Of a DNA stretch of 32,322 nt, positions 25,154-32,322 are shown piece by piece. The notes under the pieces were generated by a model. It searched no databases, was not told where the DNA came from, and saw nothing but the letters and a program-made list of their open reading frames with translations. Positions within the stretch are counted from its first letter, which is position 1, and every line of letters begins with the position of its first letter. Source of the stretch: GCA-1730015 sp964583825 (lineage in GTDB: Bacteria > Pseudomonadota > Gammaproteobacteria > Granulosicoccales > Granulosicoccaceae); contig CAZOXM010000055.1 in the NCBI GenBank assembly GCA_964583825.1, positions 1 to 32,322 on the forward strand, written 5' to 3'. Made by a program: the position numbers and the translations under genes.

Positions 25154-28075
25154 CTACCACTGTATTTGCTGCCACTGACCATTTCGGCGATCGGTGGAAA
25201 GCTCGACATCACTCCATTTGCCCGCCGAATAGAAACTGCCGTCTGAGCGTTGGTTAAACATGGCGACACTGAGTTTGGCGGTGGCCGTGGTACCTGAACG
25301 ATTGATGTTGTCGATAGTCACATCGATGCGATCATAGCGTTGAAAAAGACGTCGCAGAAAGTCGGTGCGCTCTTCGGGCAGTGCATCACTGACCTGCAGG
25401 ACACGTTGCAGATTTTTATCCTCAAGCGCCAGCCGCAGTTGGTTGAGGTGCTGAGCAGTCTCATCGTTACCTTCTATAAAACTGCGTCGCGGCGCAGAGG
25501 GCAGTCTGTCGGGTTCACTTTCAACTGCGATTTTCTGCTCTACCACCGGGATGTTCTCAGCAGGCAGTTCATCGGCGACAGACGGTGAATCCGGTTCCAC
25601 GGCGATGGCGTCGGTGTCGGTTGTTGATGTGAATGTATCAGTCGATTGAATGACCGGGGCAGCCTGCGTGATTTCCGGCGACGCGATCGGTGTGGTGATG
25701 AGTGCGGATGTATCCTCCGACTCAGCGACAATCGGCGCGTTGTTAATCGGGGTCACTACCGCGGTGTCTTCCGTTGTGATCGCATCGCTGCCGGTCGATT
25801 CGGTAGCTGTCGTTTCCTGCGCTGCAGGCTCAATGCCGAGCTTGCCGTTTTCAATGCGCTGCTTTAATGAATCGGACAGTGCTGCATCGGCAATGTACTT
25901 GTCAGTATCCTCAAGCATCACTTCGGCGCTTTCGAAGTCACCTGCGGCAATCAGTTCCTCGATGTTCTCTATTCTCTGGTTGACCCAGGGTGATGCGGTG
26001 CGATCGATTGCAACGGCGCGTTCGCCGTCGTCGCTGACCGATGAATTGCCGCTGAGTACGCCGTCAATTTCAAGGTTGGCGGCGTTAGCACGCGAAAGCA
26101 GCCGATTGGCTTCGGCCAGGTTGTCATTGTCCACCTGGGTGACGATCTGTCTTTTTATTTCATCGCGAATCGAGGCGACACCGCCGAGCGCCTCGGCGTT
26201 GTCCGGTTCGGATTCAAGGATCAGCTGAAAGTAGTCAAGCGCTGACGTGCCTTCGGGGAAGATAAGCTCGCGATCGCTGATTTTTTCGTTGGCACGCTGC
26301 AGCGCAGTTTCAACGGTCAGCTCCGGTCCGCTTTGCGACGGCAGGCGAAACAGTTCAGGCTTGTTCACAAACAACAGGGAGGTACCAGCGACGGCAGCGA
26401 GACCGAGGACTGGCAGGATCCACTTCCATTTTGATGGTCCTGCCGGTGGTTCGTAATCCCAGTCTGTGTCATCGAAGTCAAAGTCGTCTTCTACGTTGCC
26501 TCGTGGCGGGCGTATCACACGCGTTTCGTCCCGGTAAGCGCGATTATGGCTGGGTGGTGCGTCGTATCGATCTTCTCGCGGTGGCTCAAACTGGTCCGCA
26601 TAGGCGGTCTGACGCGGTAGTTCATCCGGTGCGGGACGTGGCGGCGGGGCCTCGCGCCTGACGATGTCTCGTCGCAGCACCTTGCGCAGCTCCTGAGTGT
26701 GTGTGGGCCTGCCTTCGGCGTCGATCAGATTGTTGAGTGTGTCGTCAAAGGCGGGCTCGCCGGCGGACTCCCGGCGCGCAACCGGGTTGCTCGCAAACGG
26801 ACTCGACGGCATTGGAGGGGGGGGCACGGTCGTCGTGGAATCCCGGTAGGTTGCCGCTGCACCCGTCGTACCCGTGTGTCTCTCTGCGTGCACCGACGGG
26901 GCGGGCGCGTCGGGGTTGAGAGGTACCGATTCCAAATGATCAAGCCCGCCACTATGGTTGTCCCTCAAATCGACACTCAGGTGCGGTTCGTGACTGATGT
27001 TTGCCGTTTCATACTGTGGCCGTCGATCATTGTAAAGGCCTTCGACCCCTCTGTTGCCTTCGAAGCGGTCGTCGGCCGGGGGAGTGGGGGCAACCGGCGC
27101 TACGGGCAGTTCATCAGCGCGGGTTTTGAGTTTTGACTTGCGTGCGGGCTTTTTTTGCGCCTGCTCGTACGTTTCCACGGGTTTGAATACGCCGTTGAAG
27201 GCGTCGCGCCACTGCGCAATGCTGTGCGGGCGATCTTCCGCCTCCATATTGAGGCCCCAGTCAATCGCATTTAGAAAGTAGTCTGAATAGTCCTGCCTTG
27301 CCTTGTTGGCCACCGGGGCCAGCGGATCGGTTGAATTGGTCACCCGGCTCGACGCGCGAGTGACTGAATCAACCGGCATTTCTCCAGTGACCGCTTCGTA
27401 CAAGACGGCTGCAAGCGCGTAGATATCTGACCACGGGCCCTGTTCGTTTTCGGATACGTTGTATTGTTCTATCGGCGTGTAGCCAACCGTGACCACGGCA
27501 GTCAGTTGCTGGGTTGATTCGCTCATGGTGAAGCGCGCGGCACCGAAGTCGAGCAGTACCGGCGAGCCGTTGTCGCGGAGGTAGATGTTGGACGGCTTGA
27601 TATCGCGGTGTGCGAGTCCGTGACGATGGATCTCTTCGACGCCGTCAAAAATCGGGAATAGTATCTCCCGCAATTCGTCTTCGGGCAGGGTCTGACGCTC
27701 CGCCAGCACATCGGCGAATTCGCGGCCGTGCTCGTAGTCCATGACCATGTAGGCGGTGTTGTGTTTGTGAATGACCTGGTGTACCCGAACAATATTCAGG
27801 TGTTTGAATCGCGCCAGGGTTTTTGCCTCACGCGCAAAGTTACTCAGCCCGATGTTGTAGTCTTCAATAAATTCAGGTTTGCGCGCTGCCACGTTTAACT
27901 GCTGGTCGCGATGAATAATTTCTCGCGGCAGGTACTCCTTAATGGCAACGTACACGTCCAGATTCAGATCGACTGCCAGGTAGGTCACGGCGAAACCGCC
28001 GCGGCCGAGGACTTCTTCGATCTGATAGCAGCTGATGGTATCGCCGCGCTGGAGAGTGTCGGAATAGCTGGTCAC
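25154..28075 (-). CDS. Membrane-bound serine/threonine protein kinase with extracytoplasmic TPR-like region
   Basis: A 973-residue Hanks-type kinase. From the GTG at 28075 the kinase domain has the glycine loop GRGGFAVTYLA, lysine K46 (VAIKE), helix-C E83, catalytic HRD with D158 (AHRDIKPSN) and DFG D176 (LLDFGAAR); VGYTPIEQY is the activation segment end. A Pro-rich, charged linker follows, then one transmembrane helix at about 546-568 (WILPVLGLAAVAGTSLLF). The outer part begins with a helical repeat region (SALDYFQLILESEPDNAEALGGV) and a long Thr/Ser/Asp-rich spacer, and ends with a small domain finishing in NGQWQQIQW. GTG is preferred because CCGGAG stands 5 bases before it; a TTG at 28099 is the only longer choice. 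No phosphatase gene adjoins it. Confidence 0.9.
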   Translation of the reverse strand: MTSYSDTLQRGDTISCYQIEEVLGRGGFAVTYLAVDLNLDVYVAIKEYLPREIIHRDQQLNVAARKPEFIEDYNIGLSNFAREAKTLARFKHLNIVRVHQVIHKHNTAYMVMDYEHGREFADVLAERQTLPEDELREILFPIFDGVEEIHRHGLAHRDIKPSNIYLRDNGSPVLLDFGAARFTMSESTQQLTAVVTVGYTPIEQYNVSENEQGPWSDIYALAAVLYEAVTGEMPVDSVTRASSRVTNSTDPLAPVANKARQDYSDYFLNAIDWGLNMEAEDRPHSIAQWRDAFNGVFKPVETYEQAQKKPARKSKLKTRADELPVAPVAPTPPADDRFEGNRGVEGLYNDRRPQYETANISHEPHLSVDLRDNHSGGLDHLESVPLNPDAPAPSVHAERHTGTTGAAATYRDSTTTVPPPPMPSSPFASNPVARRESAGEPAFDDTLNNLIDAEGRPTHTQELRKVLRRDIVRREAPPPRPAPDELPRQTAYADQFEPPREDRYDAPPSHNRAYRDETRVIRPPRGNVEDDFDFDDTDWDYEPPAGPSKWKWILPVLGLAAVAGTSLLFVNKPELFRLPSQSGPELTVETALQRANEKISDRELIFPEGTSALDYFQLILESEPDNAEALGGVASIRDEIKRQIVTQVDNDNLAEANRLLSRANAANLEIDGVLSGNSSVSDDGERAVAIDRTASPWVNQRIENIEELIAAGDFESAEVMLEDTDKYIADAALSDSLKQRIENGKLGIEPAAQETTATESTGSDAITTEDTAVVTPINNAPIVAESEDTSALITTPIASPEITQAAPVIQSTDTFTSTTDTDAIAVEPDSPSVADELPAENIPVVEQKIAVESEPDRLPSAPRRSFIEGNDETAQHLNQLRLALEDKNLQRVLQVSDALPEERTDFLRRLFQRYDRIDVTIDNINRSGTTATAKLSVAMFNQRSDGSFYSAGKWSDVELSTDRRNGQWQQIQW

Positions 28076-28360
28076 ACGCGCTCCGGTGTAAAAAATCAAT
28101 AAGTTAGGTGTTACTAGGCGTAGAGGTCCGGTTGGACTACAACACGCGGTAGTTTAATCGATTATGCTCCAGCCGTTATTGAAGAATAGTGAAATCGACT
28201 TCGCGATTCAGCTAAGGCCGGCACGATTCGCCAAAATAAACGTTTTAGTTGGCCCGGAGCTGAACCGACGGCGGCCGGATCAGTGCGATGCCGCCCGCTT
28301 CAGGTGCATCCGCCGGATGGCCGCGCGAGCAGGTGGCCCGCGCGACACCAGCGACCAGCG

Positions 28361-29701
28361 TCAGTTCTTTAGATAAGTGGCCATTGAGTCGTCCATCGCC
28401 TCCACCCACGAGGTGTGATGAACCGGCGACTGGGATTTAGTCATTAGCGACTTATGAGCTTTGTCGCGAAAGCCCATGATGTCGTCGTGCTTGTGGTGCT
28501 CCCAGTCCATGAAAGCCTTGTTGACGCCTTCGATGTCGAATGTCGGGTAATCGGTCTGGTCGATGAGTTCCTGGGTGTAGTCTCCCTGGAACCAGATCAT
28601 GTCTTCATCCGTTTCAAGGGTCGCCTCACGTTCCAGCCATTTATCTGAATGTGCCTTCATTTGCGCCGCGGAAGGTGTGGCAATTTTGCCCATGATCACG
28701 TCCCGTGCCCACCATGCCTGGGCATCAAACATATTGAAGGTATAGAACTGGTCCTGCATCCCCAGGTACATAACCCTGGGGTTGGGTTCAAATGCCACGC
28801 CCTGGTACAGGTTCGGAGTCCACATACGATTAGTGGCACTCAGGCGGATATCGTCCGCCATGAATGGAAAGTGATGCAGGTAACCGGTGCATAAAATAAT
28901 GGCGTCCAGATCTTTGCTGGTGCCATCCTTGAAGTGGCAGGTTTTACCCTCGACTTTTGTCAACAGCGGTTTGGTTTCCCAGTTGTCCGGCCAGTGAAAC
29001 CCCATTGGGGCGGTCCGGTAGCAGGCGGTCACCGATTTGGCGCCGTACTTCCAGCACTGTGACCCGATGTCCTCGGCCGAGTAGCTCGCGCCGACGACCA
29101 TAACATCTTTGCCCTTGAATTCGAGTGCGTCGCGGAAATCGTGTGCGTGCAATACGCGGCCTTCGAACCGGTCCATGCCGTCGAAGTAGGGGACATTCGG
29201 GGTTGAAAAGTGGCCGGTGGCGACAATGACGTTGTCGAAGTCGGAAACAACCCGCTTGTCGTTGATGAGATCGTGTGCAGTGACGGTGAAGTTGTCTGTC
29301 GCTGCATTGTATTCGACGTTGCGCACCGGATGGCGAAAATGACACCAGTCTCTGACACCGGCTTTTTTAACGCGACCCTTGATGTAGTCGGCCAATACCT
29401 CGCGCGGCGGAAAGCTTGCGATGGGTTTGCCAAAATGCTCATCGAATGTGTAGTCGGCAAACTCAAGGCACTCCTTCGGACCGTTCGACCACAGGTAGCG
29501 ATACATCGAGCCGTGGACAGGTTCGCCGTATTCATCAAGCCCCGTGCGCCAGTCGTAATTCCAAAGTCCGCCCCAGTCGCTTTGCTTTTCGAAACACACG
29601 ACCTCGGGAATCTCTTCGCCGTTGTTTTTCGCCGATTGAAAAGCGCGCAGTGCTGCAGTGCCACATGGACCTGCACCGATGATGGCGACTCGTTTGGACA
29701 T
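28361..29701 (-). CDS. tmm: Trimethylamine monooxygenase, flavin-containing
   Basis: A 446-residue flavin-containing monooxygenase. FAD motif GAGPCG at 9-14; the FMO identifying sequence F-x-G-x3-H-x3-F is F169-F179 (FEGRVLHAHDF); the NADPH site is MVVGASYSAEDIG around 194. SYSAEDIGSQCWKYG, DWGGLWNYDWRTG and MGFHWPDNW closely match bacterial Tmm, which uses NADPH and O2 to turn trimethylamine into its N-oxide; related enzymes also oxidise dimethyl sulfide and indole. Length fits Tmm. The ATG at 29701 has a strong GGAGGG behind it. It follows a Rieske oxygenase gene and a GcvT-like gene, which supports a role in methylated amine catabolism or osmolyte supply. Confidence 0.88.
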   Translation of the reverse strand: MSKRVAIIGAGPCGTAALRAFQSAKNNGEEIPEVVCFEKQSDWGGLWNYDWRTGLDEYGEPVHGSMYRYLWSNGPKECLEFADYTFDEHFGKPIASFPPREVLADYIKGRVKKAGVRDWCHFRHPVRNVEYNAATDNFTVTAHDLINDKRVVSDFDNVIVATGHFSTPNVPYFDGMDRFEGRVLHAHDFRDALEFKGKDVMVVGASYSAEDIGSQCWKYGAKSVTACYRTAPMGFHWPDNWETKPLLTKVEGKTCHFKDGTSKDLDAIILCTGYLHHFPFMADDIRLSATNRMWTPNLYQGVAFEPNPRVMYLGMQDQFYTFNMFDAQAWWARDVIMGKIATPSAAQMKAHSDKWLEREATLETDEDMIWFQGDYTQELIDQTDYPTFDIEGVNKAFMDWEHHKHDDIMGFRDKAHKSLMTKSQSPVHHTSWVEAMDDSMATYLKN

Positions 29702-29709
29702 CACACCCT

Positions 29710-29752
29710 CCGTTATTAGATTGTCGTGGCACTTTGCCACAGTTCACAATGA
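29710..29752 (-). promoter_or_regulatory. Candidate promoter with internal inverted repeat upstream of tmm
   Basis: On the minus strand TTGTGA is followed after 18 bases by GACAAT, and between them lies the hairpin GTGGCA-CTT-TGCCAC (29726-29740). The arrangement suggests an operator within a weak promoter giving tmm its own transcription, but a hairpin in the Rieske-tmm message would look the same. Confidence 0.3.
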
Positions 29753-29801
29753 GATTAAACCAACCCTGCTGCCCCGGGTCTATGGCTGGATGGCAGTGGT
29801 T

Positions 29802-30944
29802 TTATTCGAGTTCAGCTGCAAGCGCCCTGACCACCAGATGCTGAAAGTGGTGCACTGCATGTTCCGAGAGCTCGCTTCGATCGGCATCCACGACGAATCT
29901 TCCCTGGTTATAACCGTTTGATCTGAGTCCGCGATGCACACTTTCACAAAGGCCGATGTCTTCCGGTTGCAGCGTGTCTTTCTGGTAGTCCATGGCTTCT
30001 TGTAATTGTGGGCTGGCTTTGCCATCGGGGACAAACCAATCCTGATATTCAACCGTGTTCTCCACGCCGATCGGGATCATCTGCAGTACCGACAGGTTGG
30101 CTTCACCCGGGTAGGCCCACAACGTCAGGTTGGGCCACAGAAACCAGCCGGCATAGCCGAAGTCGACGTCGCCTTTTTCAAATTTATACGCCGAGTTGTC
30201 AGTCGAGTTTGCAGCATTGGAAATGTGGCTGGAGTAGATACCGTGAACAGTTGAGCGATAACTCTTCATGTCTACCAGATCAACGAAGTCGCGATGCGCT
30301 GTGTGGCAGTGATAGCACTCGAGAAAATTATCCATCATGACTTTCCAGTTGCACGAAACGTCATAAGTGTCGCGCTGCGCGAAAGCAAGGTGGTCCACAT
30401 CGGGGCAGTAGTGACGGATTTCAGCTTCGAGGTTACCGGTCTGGCTGGCAAGGGATTCGGCCGCCATATCAAGGTTGATGAATATCATGCCGCAGAAGGT
30501 TTCTACCTGCACCGGCTTTAATGAAAACTCACACTTGTTGAAGCCGGGCATGTTTTCCGTATTTCTCGCGCCAACCAGGCTGCCATCCAGATCGTACGAC
30601 CATGCATGATACGGACACACAATCAGGTTAGAACGACCGCTGCCATTTAGTAACTCGTGACCCCTGTGCTGACAAACGTTATAAAAGGCTCTTACTGTCT
30701 GGTCGCGCCCGCGGACAACAAAAATACTTTGTTCATCGATGGTGGTGGTGAGGTAGTCGCCCGGGTTTGCTACCTGGCTCGCATGTCCGGCATACCACCA
30801 GCTGCGCTGAAAAATCTGCTGCATTTCGCGGCGATAAATTTCTTCGTCCAGATAAAATCGCGCCGGTAGTGTGAATGAGTCTTCCGCCTTCGCGCTGAAT
30901 GCCGCATCGCCCGGTTGCCGTTTGATAATTTCGGATGTGCGCAC
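29802..30944 (-). CDS. Rieske non-haem iron oxygenase of the quaternary-amine type (GbcA/CntA-like)
   Basis: A 380-residue oxygenase alpha subunit. The Rieske [2Fe-2S] ligands are C91, H93, C110 and H113 (CQHRGH, CPYHAW). The mononuclear iron site is H212 and H217 (ECYHCHTAH) with D329 (PEDIGLCE) as probable third ligand. The residue bridging the two centres is E209 where ring-hydroxylating dioxygenases have Asp; a glutamate here is known from carnitine oxygenase CntA. Members demethylate glycine betaine or stachydrine or cleave carnitine. Substrate is inferred only to be a quaternary or methylated amine. GAGGAAAAAG precedes the ATG at 30944, with a TATACT -10-like box further up. No ferredoxin-reductase partner gene is in the window. 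Confidence 0.85.
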   Translation of the reverse strand: MRTSEIIKRQPGDAAFSAKAEDSFTLPARFYLDEEIYRREMQQIFQRSWWYAGHASQVANPGDYLTTTIDEQSIFVVRGRDQTVRAFYNVCQHRGHELLNGSGRSNLIVCPYHAWSYDLDGSLVGARNTENMPGFNKCEFSLKPVQVETFCGMIFINLDMAAESLASQTGNLEAEIRHYCPDVDHLAFAQRDTYDVSCNWKVMMDNFLECYHCHTAHRDFVDLVDMKSYRSTVHGIYSSHISNAANSTDNSAYKFEKGDVDFGYAGWFLWPNLTLWAYPGEANLSVLQMIPIGVENTVEYQDWFVPDGKASPQLQEAMDYQKDTLQPEDIGLCESVHRGLRSNGYNQGRFVVDADRSELSEHAVHHFQHLVVRALAAELE

Positions 30945-31031
30945 TTTTTCCTCGTTTGCTATAGATCTGGTCGGCAGTATACCTTGGAGTTTCCCGACTC
31001 GTTTGAACAGCTGGAATTAAAAATAACTTAG

Positions 31032-31171
31032 CAGGGTGTTGAAAAACGTGATGAGCGACGGTCAGAGTAGGCAAATTCCCCCGAAAAAGCGCAGTTTATG
31101 GGTTATAAATGAGCATTTTGAGGGGGAATTTAACGCCCTCAGACCTAGCGCAATAGTTTTTCAACATCCTG
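31032..31171. mobile_element. Miniature inverted-repeat element, full-length copy
   Basis: A 140-bp element whose ends read inwards CAGGGTGTTGAAAAAC (left) and CAGGATGTTGAAAAAC (right, reverse complement), one mismatch in 16. Direct repeats TTAG flank it (31028-31031 and 31172-31175). The interior is AT-rich, without a coding frame. The same ends and the same TTAG flanks occur at 5604-5656. TTAG fits the Y-TA-R target of IS5-type transposases. It sits 1 base beyond the stop codon of the GcvT-like gene and upstream of the Rieske gene. Confidence 0.8.
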
Positions 31172-31176
31172 TTAGC

Positions 31177-32322
31177 CTACATGCGCACACGCGATTTATC
31201 CGGGTCGTAGAATGGATAAGTGACCACCTGAGCCTGTAGACGTTTCTGATGTCCGTCGAGCTTACCCACTTCCACTGCGGTGCCGGGTGTGCTGTGATCG
31301 ACAGCAATTCTGCACAGTGCAATGTTTTTCGACAATAGCGGCGAGCGTGTGCCACTGGTGATGACACCGACCTGTTGACGGCCGATGTGCACGCAGTCGC
31401 CATGGGTAGCTACTTCGTCACCGGTTAACTCAAGCCCGACCAGTTTATGCATTGGGTGATCTTTGCGCCGCTGCAGCGACTCGCGACCGATGAAGTCATC
31501 GGCTTTGCTCTTGAGCGGCACGGTGAATGAAATGCCGGCCTCAAATGGGTCGGTCTCATCGGTGAATTCGTAATTTGCGAAGATAAGCCCGGCCTCTATG
31601 CGCAGCATGTCCAGCGCTTCAAGGCCGAGCGGCTTGATTTCGTGCTCGGCACCTGCCTGCATGATGGCATCCCACACGGCATCGCCATCCTTCGGATGGC
31701 ACCACACCTCATAGCCCAGCTCGCCGGTATAGCCGGTACGTGACACCAGCAGCGGGACGCCCTGTTCATGTTCCAGTCTCGCCACGGAGAAACGAAACCA
31801 CGCCAGTTCCTCAAGTGGTGTCTGGTCCGGTCTGATCCATATAATCTTCTTGAGTACGTCGCGACTTTGCGGACCCTGCACCTGCAGGTTGTGCAGTTGA
31901 TCGGTGGATGACTTGACCCAGCAGTTCAGGCCAAACTCACGGGCGCGCTCGCGCAGCCACAGCCCGCTGTAATCTGAACCGCCCACCCAGCGGAAGTTGG
32001 TTTCGCACATGCGAAAAACGGTGCCGTCATCGATCATGCCACCGTTTTCGTAACACATGGCGGTGTAGACGACCTGTCCGGGAGAGAGTTTTTTAACGTC
32101 GCGGGTCACACATCGCTGCAGCAACTTTTCAGCGTCCGGGCCGAGCACTTCGTACTTGCGTAGCGGTGACAGGTCGGTGACGACGACGCCCTGGCGGCAC
32201 GCCCAGTACTCTTCGATAGGCCCGTGGTTGTTATATCGGTTGGCCAGCCAGTACCCGTTGTACTCGCTAAAGTTGCTGGTGAGTGCAGCAGTGCGGCTAT
32301 GAAAAGCAGTTTGTTTCGTCAG
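31177..32322 (-). CDS. GcvT-like folate-dependent aminomethyltransferase family protein, N-terminus cut by window edge
   Basis: At least 381 residues; the frame runs off the right edge with no start codon between 32149 and 32322, so the N-terminus is missing. GCV_T domain features: YWACRQGVVVTDLSPLRKYEVLGPDAEKLLQR, VTRDV, MIDDGTVFR, LQVQGPQSRDVL, SRTGYTGELGYEVWC, GLEALDMLRIEAGL, and the C-terminal barrel GRESLQRRK with GVITSGTRSPLL. These proteins move one-carbon units from an aminomethyl or N-methyl donor to tetrahydrofolate. It heads the tmm/Rieske cluster. It could be the T-protein of glycine cleavage, but location among methylamine genes favours a demethylation role; the substrate is not fixed. 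Confidence 0.85.
   Translation of the reverse strand: MTKQTAFHSRTAALTSNFSEYNGYWLANRYNNHGPIEEYWACRQGVVVTDLSPLRKYEVLGPDAEKLLQRCVTRDVKKLSPGQVVYTAMCYENGGMIDDGTVFRMCETNFRWVGGSDYSGLWLRERAREFGLNCWVKSSTDQLHNLQVQGPQSRDVLKKIIWIRPDQTPLEELAWFRFSVARLEHEQGVPLLVSRTGYTGELGYEVWCHPKDGDAVWDAIMQAGAEHEIKPLGLEALDMLRIEAGLIFANYEFTDETDPFEAGISFTVPLKSKADDFIGRESLQRRKDHPMHKLVGLELTGDEVATHGDCVHIGRQQVGVITSGTRSPLLSKNIALCRIAVDHSTPGTAVEVGKLDGHQKRLQAQVVTYPFYDPDKSRVRM

Noticed and set aside
28164..28376. Possible 70-residue gene in the gap between the kinase and tmm
   Set aside because: The translation is rich in Arg and shows no domain, it overlaps the end of tmm, and there is no good ribosome-binding site. The 285-base gap is more simply the kinase leader and the tmm trailer; it contains some GC-rich short inverted repeats but no U-tract.
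31177..32322. DMSP demethylase DmdA
   Set aside because: It shares the GcvT fold, but the visible motifs follow general aminomethyltransferase proteins, and the neighbours concern amines; no DMSP-specific feature could be seen.

Overview
The window looks like a chromosomal stretch of a marine, methylated-amine-using gammaproteobacterium. The evidence is a type IV pilus minor-pilin/PilY1 locus of gammaproteobacterial style, GcvA-type LysR regulation, and several enzymes for quaternary and methylated amines. Genus cannot be fixed from sequence alone; a Granulosicoccus-like organism is one guess. Coding density is high and no gene-free gap exceeds 300 bases. I saw no rRNA, tRNA or CRISPR array.

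Layout, left to right. (1) 1-1965: a class V aminotransferase (minus, cut by the left edge) diverges from an aldo/keto reductase. (2) 2159-5607: a dimethylglycine/sarcosine dehydrogenase-like flavoenzyme with a GcvT half diverges from a GcvA-like LysR regulator; a perfect 12-bp inverted repeat lies between them. (3) 5653-9873 (minus): a betaine-type ABC importer, binding protein then ATPase then a double-length permease, with a hairpin terminator after the binding-protein gene. (4) 10104-12226: an ArgE-like deacetylase diverges from a TauD-like dioxygenase. (5) 12251-19600: minor pilins fimT/gspH-pilV-pilW-pilX-pilE (minus) diverge from pilY1 (plus). (6) 19709-22905 (minus): a three-subunit opine/D-hydroxyproline-oxidase-type flavoenzyme plus a small membrane protein of unknown function. 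(7) 23141-28075 (minus): a membrane Ser/Thr kinase, an exported protein resembling glycoside hydrolase family 12, and a TPR lipoprotein. (8) 28361-32322 (minus): trimethylamine monooxygenase, a Rieske oxygenase of the quaternary-amine type, and a GcvT-like folate protein cut by the right edge.

Regions 2, 3 and 8 fit together. The importer would bring in betaine or trimethylamine N-oxide. Tmm makes TMAO from trimethylamine. The Rieske enzyme would oxidise a quaternary amine, and the two GcvT-domain proteins would pass demethylation carbon to tetrahydrofolate. The exact substrates of the importer and the Rieske enzyme are inference.

Three short non-coding inverted-repeat elements are present. 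Two (5608-5652 and 31032-31171) belong to one family: their ends match and both are flanked by TTAG. The third (22916-23101) is a different, long imperfect hairpin flanked by CTAG and sits 10 bases upstream of the start codon of the oxidase operon. The least explained pieces are the kinase/GH12-like/lipoprotein locus and the small fourth gene of the oxidase operon.
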